The position numbers were made by a program, and so were the translations under genes. Below are positions 28,820 to 37,800 of a DNA stretch of 42,943 bases, piece by piece (position 1 is the first letter of the stretch; each line of letters opens with the position of its first letter). Under the pieces are notes generated by a model. The model was not told the DNA's origin. It searched no databases and was given only the letters and a program-made list of their open reading frames with translations. The stretch comes from Avibacterium gallinarum (GTDB taxonomy: Bacteria; Pseudomonadota; Gammaproteobacteria; Enterobacterales; Pasteurellaceae): contig NZ_PQVJ01000029.1 in the NCBI RefSeq assembly GCF_002921135.1, positions 1 through 42,943 on the forward strand. Direction: 5' to 3'.

Positions 28820-30034
28820 TTACTTCAAATCAAAATCAATAACTGGTGATTTATATTTACTATAAATAGCATCTGATGGTGCTGCCGGCACTTTCTTCGT
28901 TCTTGCCACGGCACTCATTGCCGCAGAACAAATATCATCAGGGCCAGAAATTCTTTGATAACTTGAGATCGTGCCATCACGTTGCAATTGAATACGAATG
29001 CGACAGACTTTCCCTGCAAAGCTCGGATCTTTTAAGAAACGGCGTTGAATTTCTTTCTTAATGACGCCTGCATAGCGATCACCTTCTTTTTTGCCATCGC
29101 CTGCGCCTAAACCTGCGCCACTGCCTTGGCTGCCTGCTTTATTCGCATTACCGCCAACTTTGGCACTGCCGCCACCAATATCACCGCCATTGATGAAATT
29201 ATCTAGTGCCGATTGCTGTGCGCGGCGTTTATCTGCTTCTGCCTTGGCTTTTGCTTCGGCTTTAGCTTTGTCTGCTTTTGCCTTGGCTTCAGCTTTCGCT
29301 TTAGCTTCTGCCTCTGCTTTGGCTTTTGCAGCAGCTTCCGCTTTTGCTTTTTCTGCTTGAGCTTTTTTCTCTGCGTCCGCTTTAGCCTTTGCTTCCGCCG
29401 CTGCTTTTTCGGCTTTTAACTTGGCTTCTTTTTCAGCTTGTTCTTTGGCTTTTTTTGCTTGCTCAGCGGCTTTTGCTTTAGCTTCTTCTTCGGCTTTTTT
29501 GGCCTGCGCGGCTAAACGTTTTGCTTCGGCTTCTGCTTTCAGCTTTGCCGCTTCCGCTTGTTGTTTCGCCTTTGCTTCTTGCAACTTCTGTTTTTCTAAG
29601 GCGATGCGAGCTTGTTCTTCACGCTGCCTTTGTTGCTCTGCCAACTGTTCTTGCTGTTTTTTCAGTTCAAACTGTTTTTGACGCTCTTGCTCACGCTGTT
29701 TTTCAAGCTGCTTTTGGCGTTCCAATTCTTGCTGACGTTTTTGTTCTTCTAACTGTGCTTGTTTTTGTTCTTGTGGATCGGGTTCTTTCTGCTGTGGTTG
29801 AGTAGGTTTATCCACCTGCCCTTTTTTCTGTTGTTGCAAACGTCCCCATTCCTGTGCGGCAGATCCTGTATCGACCATCACGGCGCTGATCACATCGCCA
29901 TCACCTTCACCGCCGCCCATTATTTCTACTTTGTAATAAAGCGAGCCAAGAATTAACAAGCCAAATAGAATAATGTGCAGAATAATTGAAATGGCAAAGG
30001 CGCCAATTCCGTTATTTCGTTGATTATTACGCAC
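28820..30034 (-). CDS. tolA: Cell envelope integrity protein TolA
   Basis: Inner-membrane protein spanning the periplasm and transmitting proton-motive energy from TolQR to Pal/TolB. The 404-residue product has one N-terminal membrane helix (about residues 13-35), a Gln/Glu/Arg-rich then Ala/Lys/Glu-rich helical domain II (about 60-275) and a C-terminal globular domain III with KVCRIRIQLQRDGTIS and DDICSAAMSAVARTK, whose two Cys form the usual pair. It begins with GTG at 30034. The long repetitive helix generates long spurious open frames on the opposite strand. Confidence 0.96.
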   Translation of the reverse strand: MRNNQRNNGIGAFAISIILHIILFGLLILGSLYYKVEIMGGGEGDGDVISAVMVDTGSAAQEWGRLQQQKKGQVDKPTQPQQKEPDPQEQKQAQLEEQKRQQELERQKQLEKQREQERQKQFELKKQQEQLAEQQRQREEQARIALEKQKLQEAKAKQQAEAAKLKAEAEAKRLAAQAKKAEEEAKAKAAEQAKKAKEQAEKEAKLKAEKAAAEAKAKADAEKKAQAEKAKAEAAAKAKAEAEAKAKAEAKAKADKAKAEAKAKAEADKRRAQQSALDNFINGGDIGGGSAKVGGNANKAGSQGSGAGLGAGDGKKEGDRYAGVIKKEIQRRFLKDPSFAGKVCRIRIQLQRDGTISSYQRISGPDDICSAAMSAVARTKKVPAAPSDAIYSKYKSPVIDFDLK

Positions 30035-30050
30035 AATAGACCTACTTACC

Positions 30051-30473
30051 TTAAATTGGGTTTGTCATTAATCCAACAGATTTTATTCCTGCTAGATGCA
30101 GTAAATTGAGTGCTTTAATCACTTCTTCATAAGGCACATCTTTCGCTCCGCCAACCAAGAACATTGTGTTGTTGTCTTTGTCATATTCTTGTTTAGCCAT
30201 TTGCGTAACCATTTCTTCTGTGAGATTTTCACTGCGTTCGCCGCCAATGGAAAGGCTATATTGACCAATGCCTGAAACTTCTAAAATAACGGGCACTTTG
30301 TCTTCATTGGATACGGATTGGCTTTCCACCGCATCTGGTAATTCCACTTGCACACTTTGTGAAATGATCGGTGCGGTTGCCATAAAAATAAGCAATAGCA
30401 CTAATAACACATCTAAAAATGGCACTATATTGATTTCAGATTTTATATCACGACGTTTACGACGATAAGACAT
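30051..30473 (-). CDS. tolR: Tol-Pal system protein TolR
   Basis: Inner-membrane ExbD-family protein that works with TolQ as the proton-driven motor. The 140-residue product has a short basic N terminus (SYRRKRRDIKSEIN), one membrane helix containing the key Asp (IVPFLDVLLVLLLIFMATAPI) and a periplasmic domain ending GIKSVGLMTNPI. AGAGG precedes the ATG. It lies 49 bp after tolQ, a gap holding an uptake sequence (30503-30511). Confidence 0.97.
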   Translation of the reverse strand: MSYRRKRRDIKSEINIVPFLDVLLVLLLIFMATAPIISQSVQVELPDAVESQSVSNEDKVPVILEVSGIGQYSLSIGGERSENLTEEMVTQMAKQEYDKDNNTMFLVGGAKDVPYEEVIKALNLLHLAGIKSVGLMTNPI

Positions 30474-30502
30474 TATTGCCTCTAAAAACTTTGCTAAAAA
30501 TC

Positions 30503-30511
30503 ACCGCACTT
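30503..30511 (-). repeat. USS in the tolQ-tolR gap
   Basis: Perfect ACCGCACTT in the 49-bp space between tolQ and tolR. Confidence 0.85.
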
Positions 30512-30522
30512 TGTGCGACATA

Positions 30523-31206
30523 CTATTGATGACGACCGAAAACTTGACGATGCAAGATGGTGGTAAATTCATCAATAAAGTTACCATAATTTTGCTCAAG
30601 TTTATTGACGCGTAAACTTAAACGGTTATACGCCATTACCGCAGGAATTGCGGCAAATAGACCAATTGCTGTTGCGATCAAGGCTTCTGCGATCCCCGGA
30701 GCAACCATTTGCAAGGTGGCTTGTTTTGCCCCGCTTAGCGCCATAAAGGCGTGCATAATTCCCCAAACCGTACCGAATAAGCCGATATATGGGCTGATTG
30801 ATGCAACCGTAGCTAGGAATGGTACTCGTGTTTCCACATCTTCAATTTCACGGTTCATTGCCAAATTCATTGCTCGCGTGCTGCCTTGAATAATCGCTTC
30901 TGGTGCATCTGGGTTGGCTTTTTTCAAGCGTGAGAACTCTTTAAAGCCGACATAGAAAATTTGTTCGCTACCTGTTAAGCCATCGCGGCGGTTAGATAGA
31001 CCTTCGTATAATTTATTTAGTTCTTCTCCAGACCAAAAACGATCTTCAAACGCGGAGGAATCTTTTAAGGCTTTGGTTAATACGCGGCTGCGTTGGATAA
31101 TGATCGCCCAAGACATAATGGAAAAGGCGATCAGGATTACAATTACAATTTGAACCACTACACTGGCTTTTAAAAACAGTTCCAAAAAGTTCAATTCACT
31201 GGTCAT
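30523..31206 (-). CDS. tolQ: Tol-Pal system protein TolQ
   Basis: Inner-membrane ExbB/MotA-family stator protein. The 227-residue product has three membrane segments: [21 protein letters not shown] near the N terminus, and two in the C-terminal half including [19 protein letters not shown] and [25 protein letters not shown], the family signature. GGAGC lies before the ATG. Second in the order ybgC-tolQ-tolR-tolA-tolB-pal. Confidence 0.97.
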   Translation of the reverse strand: MTSELNFLELFLKASVVVQIVIVILIAFSIMSWAIIIQRSRVLTKALKDSSAFEDRFWSGEELNKLYEGLSNRRDGLTGSEQIFYVGFKEFSRLKKANPDAPEAIIQGSTRAMNLAMNREIEDVETRVPFLATVASISPYIGLFGTVWGIMHAFMALSGAKQATLQMVAPGIAEALIATAIGLFAAIPAVMAYNRLSLRVNKLEQNYGNFIDEFTTILHRQVFGRHQ

Positions 31207-31251
31207 TACATAGCTCCAAAAAATAGGATAGTAAAATAGGTAAGTGCTTAT

Positions 31252-31650
31252 TTACCCGTTAAATGCTGCTTTAATTTCTTGTGGAATAGCAACAGGTTTC
31301 ATTTTTGTGAGATCCACACAGGCCACTTTTACTTCAGCCGTACAAATCAGCACATCATTACGTTTTATTTGCTGCGAAAACAAAATTGTTGCGCCTTTAA
31401 TACCGCTTACTTCTGTTTCCACCGTTAATAAATCATCTAGCTTTGCGGCAAGACGATAATCAATCTGCATTGTTTTGACAACAAATGCGAGATTATGTTC
31501 ATCAAGCAATGCTTGTTGAGAAAAGCCTAATTCACGCAGATAATCGGTTCTTGCTCGCTCAAAAAAATGCAGATAACGGGCGTGATAAACCACACCACCT
31601 GCATCGGTATCTTCATAATAAACTCGTATTGGTAGAGAAAATCTTTGCAT
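31252..31650 (-). CDS. ybgC: Acyl-CoA thioesterase YbgC (Tol-Pal associated)
   Basis: Hot-dog-fold thioesterase of the 4-hydroxybenzoyl-CoA thioesterase family, always found with tol-pal and possibly acting in phospholipid metabolism. The 132-residue product has the active-site region YYEDTDAGGVVYHARYLHFFERARTDY, with the catalytic Asp in EDTDAGG. First gene of the tol-pal transcript, 45 bp before tolQ and behind a good promoter. Confidence 0.96.
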   Translation of the reverse strand: MQRFSLPIRVYYEDTDAGGVVYHARYLHFFERARTDYLRELGFSQQALLDEHNLAFVVKTMQIDYRLAAKLDDLLTVETEVSGIKGATILFSQQIKRNDVLICTAEVKVACVDLTKMKPVAIPQEIKAAFNG

Positions 31651-31703
31651 AAATTATCAACCTTGAGTTTTTAATCGTTGTTTTTAGTACAGAAAATTGC
31701 CGT

Positions 31704-31732
31704 ATTTTAGAGACCTTAATCAGGATTAGCAA
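31704..31732 (-). promoter_or_regulatory. Sigma70 promoter of the tol-pal operon
   Basis: On the minus strand: TTGCTA (31727-31732), a 17-bp spacer and TAAAAT (31704-31709), about 55 bp before ybgC. One of the best promoter matches in the window. Confidence 0.75.
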
Positions 31733-31738
31733 GAAATA

Positions 31739-31747
31739 AAGTGCGGT
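31739..31747 (+). repeat. USS upstream of the tol-pal promoter
   Basis: Perfect AAGTGCGGT between yeiH and the tol-pal promoter. Confidence 0.85.
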
Positions 31748-31789
31748 GCTTTTTCTCAATGTTTTTGGCTTGCTTAGTTCAACCTGAAT

Positions 31790-32800
31790 TTATCCTAAAA
31801 GATAAGTGAAAACGAGATTAATCCCTAATCCCCCCACAATTAACCAAATCCAAATGATCGCGCCTAATAATAACGGTTTTGTTCCTGCTTGTTTGAGAGA
31901 GTTAATATTGGTGGTAAGTCCTAATGCTGCCATTACCATCATTAATAAAATGCTATCAAGCTGAACCAAAAAACTCACCACAGCTTGTGGTAATAAATTG
32001 AAAGAATTAAAAATGGCTACGCCAATAAATAATAACGCAAAATAAGGAATCACGATTTTGCCTTGTTGCTCCCCGCTTTCTTTGCGTAAAAAATAGGACA
32101 ACGCAAGCAAAAGCGGTGCGAGCATCATCACACGCAACATTTTAGAAATCACCGCAGTATCCGCCACTTGTGAGCCAATATTCGCACCCGCAGCATAAAC
32201 TTGCGCCACTTCGTGAATTGTTGAGCCAATATAAATTCCAAACGCCTGATCAGGCAAATAGGCTTGCAAATAAGGATACAACACAGGGTAAAGAAACATA
32301 CTCAGCGTGCCGAAAATCACGATCAACGCCACCGCCACAGAAACTTTATAAGATGGCGCTTTTACGATCGGCTCTGTCGCCATAATCGCCGCCGCCCCAC
32401 AAATGCTACAACCTGACGCAGTGAGCTGTACGATTTGGCGATCGATCTTCAGCCATTTTATGCCCACCCAACAAGTAAGCAAAAAGGTTAAAATCAGCAC
32501 GGTGGCATCGGCAAACAGCGCACTTAATCCCACTTGGCTAATATCCTGAAAGGTTAAACGAAAGCCAAACAACACAATACCGCAACGCAATAAAATCCCT
32601 TTCGCAAACAACACGCCAGCTTTCATTTGCGGCTCAATATAAGGGTAAAACGTATTACCGCCCAAAATCCCCAACACGATAGCTAAGGTCAAGGCGCTAA
32701 TATGCCACTGCACCGCCAACTGAGTTTGCGTAACCCAGCTCGCCAGCACACTAATTAAAACAGTTAATAATAAACCGGGAATAAGGGAGAGGTTTTTCAT
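31790..32800 (-). CDS. yeiH: YeiH-family (UPF0324) membrane protein, putative sulfate exporter
   Basis: Multi-spanning inner-membrane protein of the YeiH/UPF0324 family; the sulfate-exporter label is only a database-style name and the substrate is not established. The 336-residue product has about ten hydrophobic segments and the family strings LAIVLGILGGNTFYP, KGILLRCGIVLFGFRLTF, TASGCSICGAAAIMATEP and GSTIHEVAQVYAAG. I start at the ATG at 32800, where family similarity begins; the frame extends 42 codons upstream without recognisable sequence. Divergent from tpsB and unrelated to tol-pal in function. Confidence 0.88.
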   Translation of the reverse strand: MKNLSLIPGLLLTVLISVLASWVTQTQLAVQWHISALTLAIVLGILGGNTFYPYIEPQMKAGVLFAKGILLRCGIVLFGFRLTFQDISQVGLSALFADATVLILTFLLTCWVGIKWLKIDRQIVQLTASGCSICGAAAIMATEPIVKAPSYKVSVAVALIVIFGTLSMFLYPVLYPYLQAYLPDQAFGIYIGSTIHEVAQVYAAGANIGSQVADTAVISKMLRVMMLAPLLLALSYFLRKESGEQQGKIVIPYFALLFIGVAIFNSFNLLPQAVVSFLVQLDSILLMMVMAALGLTTNINSLKQAGTKPLLLGAIIWIWLIVGGLGINLVFTYLLG

Positions 32801-32973
32801 AATCTCTAGTAATTTTAGAAAACAAAGTCTATACAATAACCAATTTTTAAAAGGAATAAAACTGTTAATTCTATCTACAAATACTTGCATAACTTTAAAT
32901 AGGTTAGCTTGCAAAACGCTTTTCAATTCGTTAGGCTTTAGTGCAATTATTTATTCTGTTTGTAATCAATCCT

Positions 32974-34734
32974 ATGCGTAAATATTCCTATTTAACCCTT
33001 TTTGTTGTTTATTGTTTTTCATCTTCGCTTTGGGCTGCAACAGAACGGCCTTTAACAGCAGAAGAAAAACAAATTAATAGCAGACAACAGCAACAACAAA
33101 GTGATCTCAATTCTGCGATTCAATCCCAACAAGTTTCGCAACCCAATGTCCGTTTAGAAAGCGATAAAATTGAACAACGAAGTTTCCCGCACAATGAAGA
33201 GCAATGTTTTCCTATTCAGCAAATTGTGCTAACTGATATTAATGCTAACGAAGAAAATCCTGAGTTTATTCAACCGAGTCAGTTTTCTTGGGCTTTAAAC
33301 GCCGTTTATGCGCAAGGTGATTTTACCCTACCTGCTTGCATTGGTTCACAAGGGATTAATACGCTCTTACGCCGCATTCAAAATCGTTTAATTGATTTTG
33401 GCTATATCACCACACGTGTTGTTGTCCAACCGCAAGATTTGCGTTCTGGAATGTTGGTTTTGACTGTGATCCCCGGTAAAGTCGGGCATATTCAAATACA
33501 AGATCAAAGTGCAATTCCCTTTGCCACAAGAGGCACACTTTGGTTTGCAATGCCAATGGCACAAGGGGATATTTTGAATGTGAGAGATATTGAGCAAGGA
33601 TTAGAAAACTTCAAACGTGTACCAAGCGCTGATGCGAATATTGAATTACAAGCGACAGAAAATCTCGGTGAATCAGATATTATCATCGCCTATAAACAAA
33701 CGTTACCTTTTCATTTAACCTTAGGATTAGACGATTCAGGGACAAAAGCCACAGGGCGTTTACAGGGTTCTGCCACCTTTTCTTGGGATAATATGACCAC
33801 ACTGAATGATATGTTTTATTTCAGTGCAACAAGAAGTTTTAAGCGCCATAGTGATGATATGGAAGGGGATTATGGCAGTAAAAATTACAGCCTTTATTAT
33901 TCAATTCCGTGGAAAAACTATTTATTAACATTATCAGGTTCAAAATACCAATATCACCAAAAGATTGCAGGAGCATTTGAGTCCTATGAATATTCGGGGG
34001 AAAGCCGCCAAATGCATGCTAATTTAAGTCGTTTGCTATGGCGCAATAGCCGCTCTAAAACTTATCTCAATGTTTCGCTATGGACAAGACAATCGTCCAA
34101 CTATATTAACGATACAGAAATACAGGTACAACGCCGCCGTACCGCAGGCTGGGAAGCTGGAATTAACCACATTCACTATATCGGCAATGCCACACTACAA
34201 CTTGAGGCGCATTATAAACGTGGTACAGGTGCCAATCGAGCCTTACCAGCCCCTGAGGAAAAATTTGATGAAGGCACCTCCAGAATGCAGATCATCACCG
34301 CCTCTATTGACCTAAATTATCCCTTTACCTTAGGTTCTCAACCTTTTCGTTTCAACACCCATTGGAATGCACAATGGAATCAAACGCCATTGGTTCAACA
34401 GGATAAATTAAGCATTGGTGGACGTTATACCGTACGAGGATTTGATGGTGAATTATCGCTTTCAGGTGAGCGTGGTTGGGTATGGCGTAATGAACTTGCT
34501 TGGAACATTGCCAATAAAGGACAAGAATTATATCTCGGCATTGATAGAGGCATTGTCAGATCCTCCCAAGAGGAATTACAACTCGGAGATAGCCTCACTG
34601 GCGGTGTACTGGGTTTACGAGGGAGTTTATGGGGACTAAACTATGATTATTTTATTGGCCTCCCGATTAGAAAACCTGAAGGATTTAGAACAAGCCATTT
34701 AACGACGGGCTTTTCTTTAAGTTATCGTTTTTAG
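32974..34734 (+). CDS. Two-partner secretion transporter TpsB (ShlB/FhaC/CdiB family)
   Basis: Outer-membrane Omp85-superfamily pore that secretes the TpsA protein encoded next to it. The 586-residue precursor has a signal peptide ending SSSLWA, a Gln-rich N-terminal helix and linker (about residues 30-65), a ShlB-type POTRA region (about 70-200, with CFPIQQIVLTDI and GYITTRVVVQPQDLRSG) and a 16-strand-type barrel. The loop-6 motif VRGFDGE is present, and the protein ends with the barrel-terminal aromatic LSYRF. I start at the ATG at 32974, where the signal peptide begins; a GTG at 32941 is possible and no strong ribosome binding site is visible for either. The gene is 70 bp before tpsA. Confidence 0.93.
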   Translation: MRKYSYLTLFVVYCFSSSLWAATERPLTAEEKQINSRQQQQQSDLNSAIQSQQVSQPNVRLESDKIEQRSFPHNEEQCFPIQQIVLTDINANEENPEFIQPSQFSWALNAVYAQGDFTLPACIGSQGINTLLRRIQNRLIDFGYITTRVVVQPQDLRSGMLVLTVIPGKVGHIQIQDQSAIPFATRGTLWFAMPMAQGDILNVRDIEQGLENFKRVPSADANIELQATENLGESDIIIAYKQTLPFHLTLGLDDSGTKATGRLQGSATFSWDNMTTLNDMFYFSATRSFKRHSDDMEGDYGSKNYSLYYSIPWKNYLLTLSGSKYQYHQKIAGAFESYEYSGESRQMHANLSRLLWRNSRSKTYLNVSLWTRQSSNYINDTEIQVQRRRTAGWEAGINHIHYIGNATLQLEAHYKRGTGANRALPAPEEKFDEGTSRMQIITASIDLNYPFTLGSQPFRFNTHWNAQWNQTPLVQQDKLSIGGRYTVRGFDGELSLSGERGWVWRNELAWNIANKGQELYLGIDRGIVRSSQEELQLGDSLTGGVLGLRGSLWGLNYDYFIGLPIRKPEGFRTSHLTTGFSLSYRF

Positions 34735-34804
34735 AATGAGAAAGAGTAGTCATTAAAATATTTATAAAAATCGTTATTTAGAATAATAATCTAAGGAAGC
34801 AACA

Positions 34805-37800
34805 ATGAATAAGAAATCTTACCGCGTCATTTTTAGTAAAACACTTAATCAACTTATAGTTGTATCCGAATTAGCGAGAACACAGGGTAAAGCCACAAGC
34901 GAAAATGTGGTTGCTGAAAAAATAGTTCAAAATCTCACCGCACTTTGTTCTCGATTTAACTGGGTAATGAAGCCTGTGCAATTTAGTATGATGGTAGCGT
35001 TGGGTTATGTCTATTTTGCAACCCCTGCTTTTGCCAACGAAATGGCAATTCGTGCCGATAAATCAGCGCCAGCTAATCAACAAGCAACCATTTTGAAAAC
35101 TGCTAATGGTCTTCCACAAGTCAATATCCAAACACCAAGTCAAGCAGGCGTTTCTCGTAATACGTATTCTCAATTTGATGTCGCCGAGAAAGGCGCTGTA
35201 CTGAATAATGCACGCAAAGCCACTTCAACTCAACTTGCAGGCTGGGTACAAGGCAACCCTAATTTAGCCACGGGTGAAGCCAAAGTCATTCTTAACGAAG
35301 TGAACTCCAACAATCCGAGCCACCTAAAAGGTTATATTGAAGTTGCAGGTAAAAAAGCCGATGTGGTGATCGCCAACCCTTCTGGTATTCATTGCGAAGG
35401 CTGTGGCGTAATTAATGCTGGGCGTTCAACATTCACCACAGGGAAACCCGAAATAGCCAATGGTGAACTCAAAGGCTATCAAGTTAAAGGCGGAAAAGTT
35501 CGCGTAAGCGGCAAAGGCTTAGATAATCGCCAAGCGGATTATACCGATATTATCGCTGAAAAAGTGCAGCTTGAGGGTGGCGTTTGGGCAAAACAACTTA
35601 AAGTAACCACAGGTAAAAATAAGGTAAATCGCACTAATGACGCCGTGGTTTATGTGGGCAATAAAAATAATGAAAAAAATGACCGCACTTTAGCTAATTC
35701 AGAATACCGTGTTGATGTGAGTGAACTGGGTGGAATGTATGCTGAACGTATTCAATTAGTGGACAACGGCTCAGGACTTGGTGTGCGAAATGCAGGGCAT
35801 ATTGGTGCTTCTGTTGGGGAAGTTCAAATTGATAGCCAAGGGCGTATCATCAATGCGGGGACCATCAGTGCAGCACAATCTGCTGGCATTAATGCACAGG
35901 ATACCATTGAGAATAAGGGAAAAATTGAAACTAAACAAGGCGATATAAAACTTGCTTCTCAACGAAATATTACGCAACAAGGTGCAATGGTGGCACGCCA
36001 GGGAAATATTCAAGTTACCGCGAAAGAGGCTATAACTCAGAATGGTGAAACCCTTGCCAAAGGGCATATTCAGTATAAGTCAGCACGCGTTAATGCAAGT
36101 AAAAAGTCAATTATTGTAGCGGGTGCTCTGATCTCAGAGGAGAAAGGCAAAGAAGTTCGTACACTTGAAAAAAATGCTGAACAAGGTAGCTCAATTCAAA
36201 TCACAAGCCGTGGAAAAACAACGCTACAAGGACAAAACCTTGCTGCGGGAAAGATTCAAATTGATGCCAGTGAAGTAGATATTAGCCACAGTCAAACTGC
36301 AGGACATACTCTTAATATTGATGCTAAACAGCAAGGTATTAATGCTGATTTTTCAACCATTACTGTAACAGAAGGTCTGCAATGGCATACGCCTGCTTTG
36401 CTTTCTACCGAACAAGCTAATGTGAAAGCCAATTGGATTAATACGCGTGCCATACAAATTAATAATCAGCAAGGACGTTGGGCAAGTTTAGGCTCGCGCT
36501 CAGTAAATCTGTTGCTCAATAAAGGCTTAAACAATCAATCAGGATTAATGTTGATTGGTGGGGATTTTAGCATTAATCAGCCATCGGCAGCGTTGAATAA
36601 CCAACAAGGACGGTTATTAAGTGCAGGATCATTACAGATTGACGCACAGCAATTAGATAATCAAGCCGGTGTATTGAGTGCCGAAAAAGATATCACATTA
36701 ACCATAAAAACAGCGCTCCAAAATCAGAAAATTGGCGAAACAGGTTCTGTAATTCAGGCTAAAAATAATTTAAGTGTGACTACAGCGTCTTTTGACAATA
36801 CGAATACAAAACCTGCAGATAACGCAATGCCACAGCAAGGCGTGATTGCCAAAAATATTGTGTTGAACACGCAAACACTTAATAATCAGCAAGGCGGCAT
36901 TTATAGTATAGAGAATACGACATTAAATCTCGCCCAACAGTTGCTCAACCAACAAGGTGAAATCCTCTCAATGGGGCATTTAGCTATTAATGGCGCAAAT
37001 GCGACGATTGAAAATACGGCGGGAGTGATAGCAGCTTCTGCTACTTTAGCCATTGATGCAACGAGGTTATCCGGTGATGGTCATATTGAGGCAAATCATA
37101 CCAACCTTAGCGTAAAACAAGATTTTCATGCCGAGCAGGATATTATAGGGCGTTCAAGCCTCAGTCTCTCAACATTAGGTCGTCTTACCAATCAGGCAGG
37201 ACTTTATTCTGAAGGGGATACTGTTATTCAAGCGGAAAATATTGACAACCAAGTAAACGCAGAAATTCAAGGAAAATCCACCGCACTTAATATTTCGGCA
37301 AATTTAACTAATCGTGGTCTAATTAAAGGCCGTGAAGTCAATATGATAAAAGTAGGTCAAACCCTGAGTAATATTGGTACAGGGCGTATCTATGGTGGTC
37401 ATACCGCACTGCAAACAAACAAAATCATAAATAGTGATGAATTACAAGCGGATGGCTCGATAAAATCTGCGGTGATTGCTGCTACTCAACGTTTAGACAT
37501 TGCTGCGCCAGTGATTGAAAATACCAAAAATGTTTTTACGCAAGATTGGGCATTTAATGGCATAGGCGGTACATTAGCATCGGAGGGGAAAATTGCCTTC
37601 GGTAGAACCCTTGATGCCAATAATCAAGCCCAAGGTTTAAGCGATGTTTTGATCAACCGCGGTGGATTAATTGAGGGAAAAGGGATTCATTTTGGCATAA
37701 AACAACTGAAAAATGAAAATGCTCGCTTACGTACCAATCTTGAGGAAGTCAGTAATCAAGCTGTTAATGAACATTACTTAATTGTTGATGATCCTAAAGT

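Noticed and set aside
29091-29805. Several long open frames opposite tolA, rich in Ala, Leu and Phe
   Set aside because: They are mirror frames of the Ala/Lys/Glu-rich TolA helix; base composition alone explains their length.
32801-32973. Clear promoter and regulator site for the tpsB-tpsA operon
   Set aside because: Only weak -35/-10-like strings with poor spacing are visible; none is good enough to report.
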